Below are positions 26,501 through 35,407 of a DNA stretch of 64,000 bases, in pieces. The stretch comes from Deltaproteobacteria bacterium (GTDB taxonomy: Bacteria; Desulfobacterota; Desulfuromonadia; Geobacterales; JAJYBI01), in assembly GCA_021779095.1 (NCBI GenBank), contig JAJYBI010000005.1, positions 1 through 64,000 of the forward strand, in the 5' to 3' direction. The position numbers were made by a program, and so were the translations under genes. A model generated the notes under the pieces. The model had not been told where the DNA came from. It did not search any database and worked only from the letters and a program-made list of their open reading frames with translations. Each line of letters starts with the position of its first letter. Position 1 is the stretch's first letter.

Positions 26501-28133
26501 TGAGCAGTTTTTCGACGAGCGTTCCCGGCGGCGGTTCGTCGTATGCCGGCCGTTTGACGGTCTGCAGCTCCACCACCCGGGAGTAGGGGGAACCGTACGG
26601 AAATGCCGGTTCGGGCTTCCGGTCGCTGTGCTGCCGCTCGTAGATCTTCCAGCGGTTGTCGATGGGGGTAAAGAGCTCGGTGGAACGTCCCACCGTTTCC
26701 GAGCTGCCGAGAAACAGGATGCCGCCCGGCTTCAGCGAGAGGTGGAAGAGGGTGATGAGCCGCTGCTGCATGTCGGGCTTGAGGTAGATGAGGAAGTTGC
26801 GGCAGACGAGCAGGTCGAGCCGCGAGAACGGCGGGTCCTTGATCAGGCTGTGGTGGGCGAAAACGACCATCTCGCGCAGCTGTTTCGATATCCGGTAACC
26901 GCTCTCCGTCTTGACGAAGCAGGCGTGCAACCGTTCGTGCGAGAGTTCGGCATCGATGCCGAAGGGGTAGATGCCGGTCCGGGCATAGGCGATGGCCGCT
27001 TCGTCGATGTCGGTTGCGAATATCTGCACCCGGACGGCGAGCCGGCGTTCCTCCAGATATTCCCGGATGGCGATGGCCATGGAATAGACCTCTTCGCCGG
27101 TGGAACAGCTGGCGTGCCAGATCCGGACCGGGGCGTCGGACGATCGATCGGCAAAGAGGCGGGGGAACACGGTCTCGCGCAGGACCGCAAACGCCGCCGG
27201 ATCACGGAAGAAACTGGTTACCCCGATCAGCATCTCCTGACAGAGCAGGGGGGGTTCGAGGGGTTCGTCCCGCAGGAACGTCACATATTCGGCCAGATCG
27301 GTCAGGCCGTTCATGGCCATCCTGCGCTCGATGCGTCGCACGATGGTGCTTTCCTTGTAGGAACTGAAATCGTGACCGGTGGCGGTCTTGACCAGACGGA
27401 AGATCTCGGAGAGGTGCGCCTCCAGCGCCTCCGTCGGGAACGGCAGGAGGGGAACGGTACTACCGGTGACATCGATGATGGATGCGGGCATCTGCTCCAC
27501 CGGCAGGATTCGGTCGGCAGCGCCGGAGGCCATGGCGCTGAGGGGCATCCCGGGGTGCTCGGCACTCTCTTCATCCTGTACGAATACCGTTCCTCCTGCC
27601 TCCTTCACGGCCCTGACGCCGCGGGTGCCGTCGCTGCCGGTGCCGGAGAGGACGACGGCGATACCCCGTTCCCCCTGGTCTGCCGCGAGGGACTGCAGGA
27701 AGGTATCGATCCGGTGGTGCAGCCTGCCCGGAGTCTGCGGTTCCGCAAGCCGGAGGTTGTCGTCCAGGATGGTGATCTCACGGCGGGGGGGGGCGATGTA
27801 GATCGTGTCGGGTGACAACGGCATGCCGTCTTCGGCGATCAGGATCTCCATCTGCGTGGAACGGGCGAGAATGCCGTCCAGCATGCTTCTGCGCGCGGGG
27901 TCGAGGTGCATGACGACGACGAACGACATGCCGCTGTCGGCCGGCATGGCACCGAAGAAGCGTTTCAGGGCATTCAGGCCGCCGGCGGAAGCGCCGATGC
28001 CGACGACGTGCGGGATCGGCGGCGGGCCGTTGCTGTCGCCGGCCGGTGTCGTCTCCCCATTCCGGGAGAGCGGAAATTGACCTTCCGGCGGTACTTCTCC
28101 CTGCCCTGATGCGTCGTTACTGGTGTCTTCCAT
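23592..28133 (-). CDS. CheB-CheR-PAS hybrid histidine kinase with C-terminal receiver
   Basis: This 1513-residue cytoplasmic signalling protein fuses modules usually split between proteins. A CheB methylesterase domain opens it (GIGASAGGLNALKRFFG, VVLSGTGSDGTRG). A CheR methyltransferase domain follows (SSYKESTIVRRIERR, IWHASCSTGEEVYSMA, FLGSSETVG). A long coiled coil (about 660-740) repeats NEEL/NEEF units. PAS domains come next, each ending near an ERKRAE-type linker. The HisKA box is GGIAHDFNNILTAIIG with the phospho-His near residue 1150. Then an ATPase domain (GCGIPPETLPRIFDPYFTTK) and a receiver with the Asp in LLDMTVPGGMGG near residue 1445. No membrane helix is present. ATG 28133 is chosen over GTG 28139 for its AAGGAA spacing. 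No chemoreceptor is nearby. Confidence 0.93.
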   Translation of the reverse strand: MEDTSNDASGQGEVPPEGQFPLSRNGETTPAGDSNGPPPIPHVVGIGASAGGLNALKRFFGAMPADSGMSFVVVMHLDPARRSMLDGILARSTQMEILIAEDGMPLSPDTIYIAPPRREITILDDNLRLAEPQTPGRLHHRIDTFLQSLAADQGERGIAVVLSGTGSDGTRGVRAVKEAGGTVFVQDEESAEHPGMPLSAMASGAADRILPVEQMPASIIDVTGSTVPLLPFPTEALEAHLSEIFRLVKTATGHDFSSYKESTIVRRIERRMAMNGLTDLAEYVTFLRDEPLEPPLLCQEMLIGVTSFFRDPAAFAVLRETVFPRLFADRSSDAPVRIWHASCSTGEEVYSMAIAIREYLEERRLAVRVQIFATDIDEAAIAYARTGIYPFGIDAELSHERLHACFVKTESGYRISKQLREMVVFAHHSLIKDPPFSRLDLLVCRNFLIYLKPDMQQRLITLFHLSLKPGGILFLGSSETVGRSTELFTPIDNRWKIYERQHSDRKPEPAFPYGSPYSRVVELQTVKRPAYDEPPPGTLVEKLLMERYAPPCVVVNDRYEVVYVSTRSSRYLEVPVGEPTRDLLKMAREELRPALRSAVHKAYAEQKQVVFREIRCSGCDVESVNILVEPIGPLPSSQRLVMVIFEPLTAPHAASGSATADADSPIPADDPAKDQLIRQLEEQLFITHEQLQATIEQLETTNEGLMSSNEELLSINEEFQSTNEELHSTNEELETSREELQALNEELVTVNAELEQKVEELNRANSDMDNLLTSSEIATIFLDRQLTIKRFTPAMAAILTLIPADINRPFHRIAGDLQWPEFEGDTEKVLTGHGTIEREVTTLKQGLCFLVRVHPYRTTVSDISGIVVTFFDITERKRAEDALRISEERYRGLFDNMLEGFAYCRMILENGIPRDFVYLSVNNAFRNLTGLKDVIGKRVTDVIPGIREQDPELFEIYGRVARTGRPEQFETHVKTLGMWFSVSVYSPEKEFFVAVFDVITERKRAEIELRENEERLRLFIEHAPVALAMFDLEMRYLYASRRWLADYGLGDQQLRGLSHYAVFPDIPEIWKDAHRRCLAGEVLRSEDDRFVRQDGTVQWVQWEIRPWYNATGAIGGIVIFTEDITEKKIVEEDREKTARLESLGLLAGGIAHDFNNILTAIIGNISLARTKLGEHHFIGAQLVACENALTKATDLTRQLLTFARGGEPVKGPIDTEKLVREVVTFGLHGSNCRGRFEIAPALWRLHADAAQIHQALNNLVINAVQAMPDGGILTVGAANACIEDQAGDGLPAGRYVKIVLSDAGCGIPPETLPRIFDPYFTTKPTGTGLGLASTFSIIKRHGGTIGVSSRVDAGTIFTLLLPASDEPVQNCQLPAEAPKRPTAVPPGRAVLVMDDEELIRILADAMLAELGYLPVVCSDGREAVEIYRSWLERGDRFSAVLLDMTVPGGMGGQEAAREILALDPTAILIISTGYSVDTVYKGKEDPIFRGAVSKPYTIEQLAQELMRVTGLTG

Positions 28134-28157
28134 CGGCACGTTCCTTCATTGCATGGA

Positions 28158-28172
28158 ATCATTACTAATGAT
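28158..28172. promoter_or_regulatory. Perfect 15-base palindrome upstream of the hybrid kinase
   Basis: ATCATTACTAATGAT is a 7+1+7 perfect palindrome 25-39 bases upstream of the kinase ATG. It is the only AT-rich patch in this 150-base gap. On the minus strand TTGACG lies upstream near 28194, but no good -10 pairs with it. A transcription-factor operator is the simplest reading. Confidence 0.4.
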
Positions 28173-28290
28173 CGCAACGGCGATAGCATCGTCAATTATC
28201 GTGTCGCCGTCGGCTCGCCCCGTTGAACCGGCATGATGTTCCGGTGGAACGGACCGCTGTACGTGCGCCGGTGCAGCCGGGAGAGTGGCG

Positions 28291-29619
28291 CTAGCTCTCC
28301 TCTTTGGTGCCGGGCCCCTTCTTCCGGAGCCATTCCATCCGCTCCCGGATGGTCTTTTCGTAGCCGTGGCCGGCGGGATCGTAGAAAATTTTTCCTTTCA
28401 GTGTATCAGGCAGGTACTCCTGCGCAACATACCCCACCCGGTAGTCGTGGGCGTATTTGTATCCCTTGTGATAGCCGAGATCCTTCATGAGCTTCGTTGG
28501 GGCGTTGCGGATATGGAACGGTACCGGCTGGGCCCCCGAACGGCGCACCTCGGAGAGCGCCGCGTCGATGCCTACGTAGGAGGCGTTTGATTTGGGGGCC
28601 GTGGCGAGGTAGGTGACCGCCTGGGCCATGACGATCCGTCCCTCGGGCATGCCGATGCACTGGAACGCCTGCAGCGCCGCAACCGCCACCTGCAGGGCGC
28701 GGGGATCGGCGTTGCCGATATCCTCGCTGGCCAGGATGATCATCCGCCGGAGGATGAAGAGCGGGTCCTCCCCCGCCTCGATCATCCGCGCCAGCCAGTA
28801 GAGGGCGCCGTCCGGGTCGGAGCCGCGCATGGACTTGATGAAGGCGGAGATGACGTTGTAGTGTTCCTCCCCTCCCTTGTCGTAGAGAAGCGGCTTCTTC
28901 TGCACCGCCTCCCGGGCGGTCTCCAGGGTGATGACGTTCTTATCGGCAAGGCGGGCCGCCGTCTCCAGGGTGTTGAGGGCGATCCGGGCGTCGCCGCCGG
29001 CAGCTTCCGCCATGAGGGCAAGCGCCTCGTCCTCTACGGAAAGTTTCATCGTGCCCAGTCCCCGGTCCGGATCGTCGAGGGCGGTGCGCAGGATCTCCGC
29101 AACCTCGACATCCGTCAGGGGGTTCAATACGAGCACCTTGCAGCGGGAGAGGAGCGGGGCGATCACCTCGAAGGAGGGATTCTCGGTGGTGGCGCCGATG
29201 ATGGTGAACGTCCCCCGTTCCACATAGGGGAGGAAGGCGTCCTGCTGGGCCTTGTTGAACCGGTGGATCTCGTCGATGAAGAGGACGGTGCGGGTGCCGT
29301 GGTGCCTGCTTTCGTCCTCCGCCTCCTTCACCACCTCCCGGATCTCCTTGATGCCGGTGAGGATGGCGGAAAAGGAGATGAAGTGGGCGCGGGTGGCGCC
29401 GGCGATGATCCGGGCCAGCGTCGTCTTTCCCGAGCCGGGCGGCCCCCAGAAGATGAGGGAGGTGAGCCGGTCCGTCTCGATGAGCTGACGCAACAGTTTC
29501 CCCTTCCCCAGAAGGTGTTCCTGGCCGATGTACTGGTCCAGGGTGCGGGGGCGCATCCGCTCCGCCAGCGGGGCATCGGGAGCGGTCGGCGGAGTTGTCG
29601 GGGTCGAAAAAAGGTCCAT
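28291..29619 (-). CDS. rarA: Replication-associated recombination protein A (RarA/MgsA AAA+ ATPase)
   Basis: RarA is a clamp-loader-like AAA+ ATPase that acts at stalled replication forks. The 442-residue protein has RMRPRTLDQYIGQEHLLG at the N terminus, Walker A GPPGSGKTTLARII, Walker B VLFIDEIHRFNKAQQDA and the sensor stretch TIIGATTENPSFE. The C-terminal tetramerisation region includes MRGSDPDGALYWLARM and DIGNADPRAL. The start is uncertain: ATG 29619 (MDLFSTP) is chosen by family alignment from memory; GTG 29658 would overlap the end of glgP by 20 bases. Neither has a clear ribosome-binding site. It follows glgP closely and may be translated from the same mRNA. Confidence 0.93.
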   Translation of the reverse strand: MDLFSTPTTPPTAPDAPLAERMRPRTLDQYIGQEHLLGKGKLLRQLIETDRLTSLIFWGPPGSGKTTLARIIAGATRAHFISFSAILTGIKEIREVVKEAEDESRHHGTRTVLFIDEIHRFNKAQQDAFLPYVERGTFTIIGATTENPSFEVIAPLLSRCKVLVLNPLTDVEVAEILRTALDDPDRGLGTMKLSVEDEALALMAEAAGGDARIALNTLETAARLADKNVITLETAREAVQKKPLLYDKGGEEHYNVISAFIKSMRGSDPDGALYWLARMIEAGEDPLFILRRMIILASEDIGNADPRALQVAVAALQAFQCIGMPEGRIVMAQAVTYLATAPKSNASYVGIDAALSEVRRSGAQPVPFHIRNAPTKLMKDLGYHKGYKYAHDYRVGYVAQEYLPDTLKGKIFYDPAGHGYEKTIRERMEWLRKKGPGTKEES

Positions 29620-29638
29620 GGTATCGGTGTCGGTTCGT

Positions 29639-32152
29639 TCAGGGGTCGTTATGGTCACGGGCGCAGCCGTGTGTGGCGGATTCAACCGGATGGGGCGTGA
29701 TGCCCCATATATCCCTGGCATATTCGGCGATGGTACGGTCGCTGGAGAACTTTCCCATGCCGGCGCAGTTGAGGATCGACTTTTGAATCCATGCCGACCG
29801 GTCGCGGTACAGTTCGCTCACCTCGTCCTGGCACGCCACGTAGGATGCGTAGTCCGCGAGCAGGAAATACTCGTCGCCCCGGTTAAGAAGGGTGTCCACC
29901 AGGGGACGGAACAGGTCGCGGTTGTCGGACGAAAACGCCCCCTCGCAGATCTGGTCCAGCACCCGCTTCAGATCCGGCTGACGGTTGTACCAGTCGCGCG
30001 GAGTGTACCCTTTCCGCCGCAGCTCCGCAACCTCTTCCGCATTCATGCCGAAGATGAAGATGTTGTCCCGCCCGACCTCCTCCATGATCTCGATGTTCGC
30101 CCCGTCCAGGGTGCCGATGGTGAGGGCGCCGTTCAGGGCGAACTTCATGTTGCCGGTACCCGAGGCCTCGGTGCCGGCGGTGGAGATCTGCTCCGACAGG
30201 TCGGCGGCGGGGAAAATGAGCTCCGCCAGGGAGACGCCGTAGTTGGCGAGGAACACCACCTTCAGCCGGCCGCGCACGTCGGGGTCATCGTTGACCGTGG
30301 CGGCAACGCCGTTGATGAGGCGGATGATCAGCTTGGCGATGGTGTAGGAGGGGGCGGCCTTGCCGCTGAAGATCACGGTGCGGGGGACGATGTCGATCTC
30401 CGGGTCGTCCTTGATCCGGTTGTAGAGCGTGATGATGTAGAGCACGTTCAGAAGCTGGCGCTTGTATTCGTGGATCCGTTTCACCTGGCAGTCGAAGAGG
30501 GAGTCCGGGTCCACCTCGATGCAGTTGTGGCTGAGGATGTAGTCGGCGAGCCGCCGCTTGTTGGCCTGTTTCACCCCGTGCCAACGGTCACGGAACGCGG
30601 GGTCGTCGGCATGGGGACGCAGGCGGGCCAGCTCGAACAGGTTCGTCGTCCAGCAGGGGCCGATGGTGTCGTCGATGAGGGAGGACAGCCCCCGGTTCGC
30701 CTTTTTCAGCCAGCGGCGCTGGGTGATGCCGTTGGTCTTGTTGTTGAACCGTTCCGGGTACATCTCGTAGAAGTCGCGGAAGATGCGGTCTTTAAGGATC
30801 TCCGTATGGAGTGCCGCCACCCCGTTCACCGAGTGGCTCCCGACGATGGCCAGGTGCGCCATCCGCACCTTCCGCTCCCATCCCTCTTCGATGAGCGACA
30901 TGCGTGCCTCGCGCGCGGTATCGCCTGGATACCTTCGGCCCACCTCCTCCAGGAACAGCTCGTTGATCTCGTAGATGATCATCAGGTGGCGGGGGAGAAT
31001 CTGTTCGAAGAACCAGACCGGCCAGCTCTCCAGCGCCTCGGGGAGGATGGTGTGGTTCGTATAGGCGAAGACCCTGACGGTGATCTCCCACGCCTCGTTC
31101 CAGGTCAATCCCTCCAGGTCCATGAGCACCCGCATCAGCTCGGGGATCGCCAGGGAAGGGTGGGTGTCGTTCAGCTGGATCGCCACCTTCTCCGGCAGCA
31201 GCTCCAGCTTCGCGTGCTGCTTCTTGAAGCGGTACATGACGTCGTGGATCGTCGCCGCGGCGAGGAAGTACTCCTGTTTCAGCCGCAGTTCCCGACCCTC
31301 CACAATATTGTCGGCGGGGTAGAGCACCTTGGAGATGTTCTCCGTCAGGAGCTTCTTCTCGACGGAGCGGATGTAGTCCCCTTCGTTGAAGAACTTTAGG
31401 TCGAACTCGCGGCTGGACTTGGCGCTCCAGAGCCGGATGGTGTTTACCGTCCTGGTCTCGTAACCCGGCACCGGCGTGTCGTACGCCATGGCCATGACGT
31501 CCTCCGTGTCGACCCACTCGAAGCGCTGCTGCCCCTCGATGGTGACGGAGGTGACCCGGCCGTAGAACTTCACCGGGTGCAGATGCTCCTGCCGGTCCAG
31601 CTCCCACGGGTTTCGGTACCTAAGCCAGTTGTCCGGCAGCTCCACCTGGGCGCCGTCCACGATCTTCTGCCGGAAGATGCCGTATTCGTACCGGATGCCG
31701 TAGCCGTAGGCGGGAAGCGACATGGTGGCCATGGAATCGAGGAAACATGCCGCCAGACGGCCGAGACCGCCGTTCCCCAGCCCCGCGTCCTGCTCCGCCT
31801 TCCCCACATCGTGCAGGTCGTACCCCAGCGAGGCGATCGCCTCGCTGAACTCCTCCAGAAGCCCCAGGTTGATCAGGGCGTTCTCCAGCGACCTCCCCAT
31901 GAGATACTCCATGGAGAGGTAGTAGACCCTCTTCTGGTCGGATTTGTAGTACGCCTGCTGGGTGTCGAGCCACCGCTCCACCAGGTGGTCGCGGACCGCA
32001 TAGGCGAGGGCGTTGAAGGTATCGTTTTCGGTGGCCGAGTACTTGTCCTTCCCCAGGGTATACTCCAGATGCTCCAGGAAGGACTTGATGATGAGCATCA
32101 TGCTGTCCAGTTCGGGAGTCATGTCGATGAGTGGGGTTTCCGTATCGCTCAT
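29639..32152 (-). CDS. glgP: Glycogen/alpha-glucan phosphorylase
   Basis: GlgP removes glucose residues from glycogen ends as glucose 1-phosphate, using pyridoxal phosphate. From ATG 32152 it has 837 residues, close to E. coli GlgP (815). The PLP-binding lysine is in [20 protein letters not shown], around residue 670. Other family blocks are [57 protein letters not shown] and [19 protein letters not shown] five bases before ATG 32152 decides the start over the ATG at 32227. It is divergent from nadK. GlgX at 19732 supplies debranching. Confidence 0.96.
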   Translation of the reverse strand: MSDTETPLIDMTPELDSMMLIIKSFLEHLEYTLGKDKYSATENDTFNALAYAVRDHLVERWLDTQQAYYKSDQKRVYYLSMEYLMGRSLENALINLGLLEEFSEAIASLGYDLHDVGKAEQDAGLGNGGLGRLAACFLDSMATMSLPAYGYGIRYEYGIFRQKIVDGAQVELPDNWLRYRNPWELDRQEHLHPVKFYGRVTSVTIEGQQRFEWVDTEDVMAMAYDTPVPGYETRTVNTIRLWSAKSSREFDLKFFNEGDYIRSVEKKLLTENISKVLYPADNIVEGRELRLKQEYFLAAATIHDVMYRFKKQHAKLELLPEKVAIQLNDTHPSLAIPELMRVLMDLEGLTWNEAWEITVRVFAYTNHTILPEALESWPVWFFEQILPRHLMIIYEINELFLEEVGRRYPGDTAREARMSLIEEGWERKVRMAHLAIVGSHSVNGVAALHTEILKDRIFRDFYEMYPERFNNKTNGITQRRWLKKANRGLSSLIDDTIGPCWTTNLFELARLRPHADDPAFRDRWHGVKQANKRRLADYILSHNCIEVDPDSLFDCQVKRIHEYKRQLLNVLYIITLYNRIKDDPEIDIVPRTVIFSGKAAPSYTIAKLIIRLINGVAATVNDDPDVRGRLKVVFLANYGVSLAELIFPAADLSEQISTAGTEASGTGNMKFALNGALTIGTLDGANIEIMEEVGRDNIFIFGMNAEEVAELRRKGYTPRDWYNRQPDLKRVLDQICEGAFSSDNRDLFRPLVDTLLNRGDEYFLLADYASYVACQDEVSELYRDRSAWIQKSILNCAGMGKFSSDRTIAEYARDIWGITPHPVESATHGCARDHNDP

Positions 32153-32291
32153 TACGGTCCTTTCAACGGCAGTGGAAACGGTTGCGGAGAGAGGCTCCAG
32201 CCGGGCTGCAACCTCGGGAAATTCCATTGGACATGCCGGGACATCTATGCTAGTAGATTCAAATATATACCATCATCCCAGAGGCTCTTCC

Positions 32292-33146
32292 ATGAAAAAT
32301 ATCGCTATTTTTGCGAAGGTGCACGACCCCCGTTGCCAGGTGGTTGCCGGTGAACTCGTAAAATGGCTGGAACAGCGCGGGCTGGAGCCGCTCATAGAGG
32401 CCCACCTCGCCCGGCACCTGGGGCGCGGACCGGGGCTGGACCGGGACGATATCCCGGACCGGGCCGAACTGGTGGTGGTACTGGGGGGGGACGGAACGCT
32501 CATCTCCGTGGCCCGGCTCATCGGCGACCGCGGCCTGCCGATCCTGGGGGTGAACCTGGGAAGTCTGGGTTTCTTGACCGAGGTCACCGTGGAAGAGATG
32601 TACGACGTGCTGGATAACTGTCTGACCGGCAGCTTCGAACTCTCCCCGCGGATGATGCTCACCGCGCGGATCATCCGCGAAGGCGAGCTGTTCGGTGAAT
32701 ACCGGGCGCTGAACGACGTGGTCATCAACAAGGGGGCCGTCGCCCGGATCATCGACATCGAGACCATGGTGGACGACGCCTATCTCACCACCTTCAAGTC
32801 GGACGGCCTGATCATCTCCAGCCCCACCGGCTCCACCGGTTACTCCCTCTCCGCCCAGGGGCCGATCATCTACCCGGAACTGAACTGTCTCGTTATCACC
32901 CCCATCTGTCCCCATACCCTTACGAACCGTCCCATCGTCATCTCCGGCAATGCCAGGGTGAGCGCCATCATCAAGACCCAGAACGAGGACGTGCTCCTCA
33001 CCCTGGACGGCCAGGTGGGGGTGGAACTGCGGTACGGCGACGTGGTCCAGGTCGCCCAGGCCGAGAACCGCAGCTGCCTCATCCAGTCAAAGAGCCGGGA
33101 TTTCTTCGAGGTATTGAGGACCAAGCTCAAGTGGGGGGAACGATAA
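32292..33146 (+). CDS. nadK: NAD kinase
   Basis: NadK phosphorylates NAD to NADP using ATP or polyphosphate. The 284-residue protein begins MKNIAIFAKVHDP. The family motifs are VVVLGGDGTLISVARL (GGDGT, catalytic Asp), GVNLGSLGFLTEV, the NE/D motif replaced here by ALNDVVINKGAVARI, and SSPTGSTGYSLSAQGPI. The start ATG 32292 is preceded by GAGG at eight bases. The gene begins a run of plus-strand housekeeping genes; glgP is divergent, with 139 bases between the starts. I see no clear sigma70 promoter in that gap beyond a weak TATGCT. Confidence 0.95.
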   Translation: MKNIAIFAKVHDPRCQVVAGELVKWLEQRGLEPLIEAHLARHLGRGPGLDRDDIPDRAELVVVLGGDGTLISVARLIGDRGLPILGVNLGSLGFLTEVTVEEMYDVLDNCLTGSFELSPRMMLTARIIREGELFGEYRALNDVVINKGAVARIIDIETMVDDAYLTTFKSDGLIISSPTGSTGYSLSAQGPIIYPELNCLVITPICPHTLTNRPIVISGNARVSAIIKTQNEDVLLTLDGQVGVELRYGDVVQVAQAENRSCLIQSKSRDFFEVLRTKLKWGER

Positions 33147-33149
33147 TCC

Positions 33150-33213
33150 GGCACAAGGCGCAAGGTACAAGACGCAGGGAAAATCCTGTGCCTTGAGCCC
33201 TGTGCCCTGAGCC
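33150..33213. repeat. Imperfect 29-base palindrome between nadK and recN
   Basis: The left arm (33150-33178, starting GGCACAAGGCGCAAGG) and the right arm (33185-33213, ending CCCTGTGCCCTGAGCC) flank a six-base loop GAAAAT. About two thirds of positions pair, and most mismatches are transitions that still allow G-U pairs in RNA. The arms contain internally repeated CAAGG or CCTTG units. It fills almost the whole gap and looks like a degenerate member of a dispersed repeat family. Confidence 0.55.
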
Positions 33214-33224
33214 AGAATTCTTTT

Positions 33225-34886
33225 ATGTTATCCGACCTGAACATCAAAAACTTCGCCATCATCGATGCGCTGCACGTGCCGTTTCAACCGGGGCTGACGA
33301 TCCTCACCGGCGAGACGGGGGCCGGCAAGTCGATCATCATCGATGCGGTCAACCTCATCCTCGGGGGGCGGGCGTCGGCGGATATCATCCGCACCGGCGC
33401 GGACGACGCGACGGTGGAGGCGCTGTTCGACCTGTCGGGGGAACCGGGGCTGACGGCACGGCTGACGGAGCTCGGGGTGGAGTGCGACGGCGAGCTGCTG
33501 GTGAAGCGGGTCGTCTCCCGGGCCGGGAAGAACCGGGTCTTCGTCGGGGGGGGGCTCTCCACCATCGGCACCCTGTCGGAGATCGCCCGGGAACTGATCA
33601 ACATCTACGGCCAGCACGAATCCCAGACCCTCCTGAAGACGGAGAACCACCTGCTGCTCCTGGACGGCTTCGCCGGCATCACCGGAGAGCGGCAGGCATT
33701 CGCCACGCTGTACGCCGGGTACCGGGCGGTGGAGGAGGAGATCAAACGGCTGGAGGAGGGGGAGCAGGACGCGGCCCGGCAGCTGGACCTCCTGACGTAC
33801 CAGAGCGGGGAGATCGGCAGGGCGGCGCTCGCCCCCGGTGAAGAAGAGGAGCTGGAGCGGGAGCGGCAGCTCCTCGCCCACGGCGAGAAGCTTTTGGCGA
33901 CGAGCCAGGGTGCGTTCGAACTCCTCTACGGCAGCGACGACAGCATCCTCGGGCAGCTGCGGCGGGTGACCGCCGGGGTGGCGGAGATCGCCGCCATCGA
34001 CGGCGCGCTGGCGCCCCTTGCGGATGCGCTGCACTCCGCCGCCATCCAGCTGGAGGACGGCGCCCTGACGCTCAGGGACTACGCGGCGCGGGTCGAGGCC
34101 GATCCGCAGCGGCTGCAGGCGGTGGACGACCGGCTCGATCTCGTCGGGCGTCTGAAGAAGAAGTACGGCGGGAGCATCGGCGAGATCCTGCAGTACAAGG
34201 AGCGGATCGACCGCGAACTCGCCGGACTCACCGGTCGCGGTGAATCGCGCGACGAGCTGGAGGAGCGGTTGACGGAGCTTGGGGAGCGACTGCGTACCGC
34301 CGGTGCGCGCCTGTCGGCGCAGCGCCGCGAGGCGGCGACGGCACTGTCAACCGCCATGGAGCAGGAGCTGCGGGAGCTCGCCATGTCCCACGCCCGGTTT
34401 CAGGTGGCGTTCGAAAAGCTCGACGAGCCGCGGAGCGTCGGCTACGAGCGGGCCGAGTTCCTCTTCTCCCCGAACCCCGGCGAGGCGCCCCGGCCGCTGG
34501 CCCGCGTCGCCTCCGGCGGCGAGCTGTCCCGGCTCATGCTGGCCCTGAAGCAGGTGCACCCGGAGAGCGACGTCCCGACGCTCGTGTTCGACGAGGTGGA
34601 CACGGGGATCGGTGGCGCCACCTCGGCGCTCGTGGGGAAGAAGCTTAAGCGGGTCGCCCGGGAGCAGCAGGTCCTCTGCATCACCCATCTTCCCCAGGTG
34701 GCGGCCTGCGCCGATCATCACCTGCGGGTCGAAAAGCTTGTCGCCGACGGCCGCACCTCGACGGCCGTCACCATTCTCGACGAAGAGGCGCGGGTCGCCG
34801 AGATCGCCCGGATGCTGGGAGGGGAGAAGATCACCGACACCACGCTGGAACATGCCCGGGAGCTGATCGGCCAGTCCCGTACGTAG
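33225..34886 (+). CDS. recN: DNA repair protein RecN
   Basis: RecN is an SMC-like ATPase that gathers broken DNA ends in double-strand break repair. The 553-residue protein has Walker A TGETGAGKSIIIDAVNLILGG (residues about 28-48, given here only as its key GETGAGKS core), a central coiled coil about residues 150-380, the ABC signature RVASGGELSRLMLAL and Walker B TLVFDEVDTGIGG. The ending LPQVAACADHHLRVEK is typical. It functionally complements recBCD in the same window. A run of nine G lies at 33546-33554 within it. The ATG has no strong ribosome-binding site. Confidence 0.96.
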   Translation: MLSDLNIKNFAIIDALHVPFQPGLTILTGETGAGKSIIIDAVNLILGGRASADIIRTGADDATVEALFDLSGEPGLTARLTELGVECDGELLVKRVVSRAGKNRVFVGGGLSTIGTLSEIARELINIYGQHESQTLLKTENHLLLLDGFAGITGERQAFATLYAGYRAVEEEIKRLEEGEQDAARQLDLLTYQSGEIGRAALAPGEEEELERERQLLAHGEKLLATSQGAFELLYGSDDSILGQLRRVTAGVAEIAAIDGALAPLADALHSAAIQLEDGALTLRDYAARVEADPQRLQAVDDRLDLVGRLKKKYGGSIGEILQYKERIDRELAGLTGRGESRDELEERLTELGERLRTAGARLSAQRREAATALSTAMEQELRELAMSHARFQVAFEKLDEPRSVGYERAEFLFSPNPGEAPRPLARVASGGELSRLMLALKQVHPESDVPTLVFDEVDTGIGGATSALVGKKLKRVAREQQVLCITHLPQVAACADHHLRVEKLVADGRTSTAVTILDEEARVAEIARMLGGEKITDTTLEHARELIGQSRT

Positions 34887-34923
34887 AATTGCCCATCGCC
34901 ACATATCCGAAAGGATTCCTCAC

Positions 34924-35376
34924 ATGCTGCGCAAAGCCAGAATACAGGACGTCAAGGACATCCAGAAACTTTTGACCCATTTCGCGAGCCGCGGGGACAT
35001 GCTCTCCCGCTCCCTGGCCGAGCTGTATGAGTTCCTGCGGGACATCTACGTGGTGGCGGAAGACGGCAAGATCCTGGGGACATCGTCCCTGCACATCGTC
35101 TGGGAGGACCTGGCGGAGGTGCGGTCCGTGGCCGTCGCCGAGGAGTCGGGCCGGCAGGGGATCGGCACGCAGGTGGTGCAGGCCTGCATCGACGAGGCCC
35201 GCCAACTCGGCCTGAAGCGGGTTTTCTGTCTCACCTACAAACCGGACTTCTTCGGCAAGTTCGGCTTTGTCATCGTGGACAAGTCCCAGCTCCCCCACAA
35301 GGTGTGGGGCGACTGCATGAAGTGCGCGAAGTTCCCCGACTGCGACGAGATCGCCATGATCCTCGATCTTGCGTGA
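34924..35376 (+). CDS. argA: GNAT acetyltransferase, probable short N-acetylglutamate synthase
   Basis: This 150-residue GNAT enzyme resembles the stand-alone acetyltransferase-type N-acetylglutamate synthases that start arginine biosynthesis in deltaproteobacteria. The acetyl-CoA motif A is VRSVAVAEESGRQGIGTQVV (Q/RxxGxG/A form). The C terminus carries KVWGDCMKCAKFPDCDEIAM, whose three Cys (CxxC x4 C plus) are typical of this subgroup. It lacks the amino-acid kinase domain of classical ArgA. The bifunctional ArgJ encoded at 41987 can also make N-acetylglutamate by recycling, and this enzyme would prime that cycle. The gene symbol is an inference; a generic amino-acid acetyltransferase is the alternative. 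Confidence 0.72.
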   Translation: MLRKARIQDVKDIQKLLTHFASRGDMLSRSLAELYEFLRDIYVVAEDGKILGTSSLHIVWEDLAEVRSVAVAEESGRQGIGTQVVQACIDEARQLGLKRVFCLTYKPDFFGKFGFVIVDKSQLPHKVWGDCMKCAKFPDCDEIAMILDLA

Positions 35377-35407
35377 ACCACGCTTTTCCGCACGCCCGGC
35401 GTTGCCA

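Noticed and set aside
29528-31399. 623-codon open frame antisense to glgP
   Set aside because: Repetitive Val/Asp/Glu-rich shadow sequence; glgP motifs are intact on the other strand.
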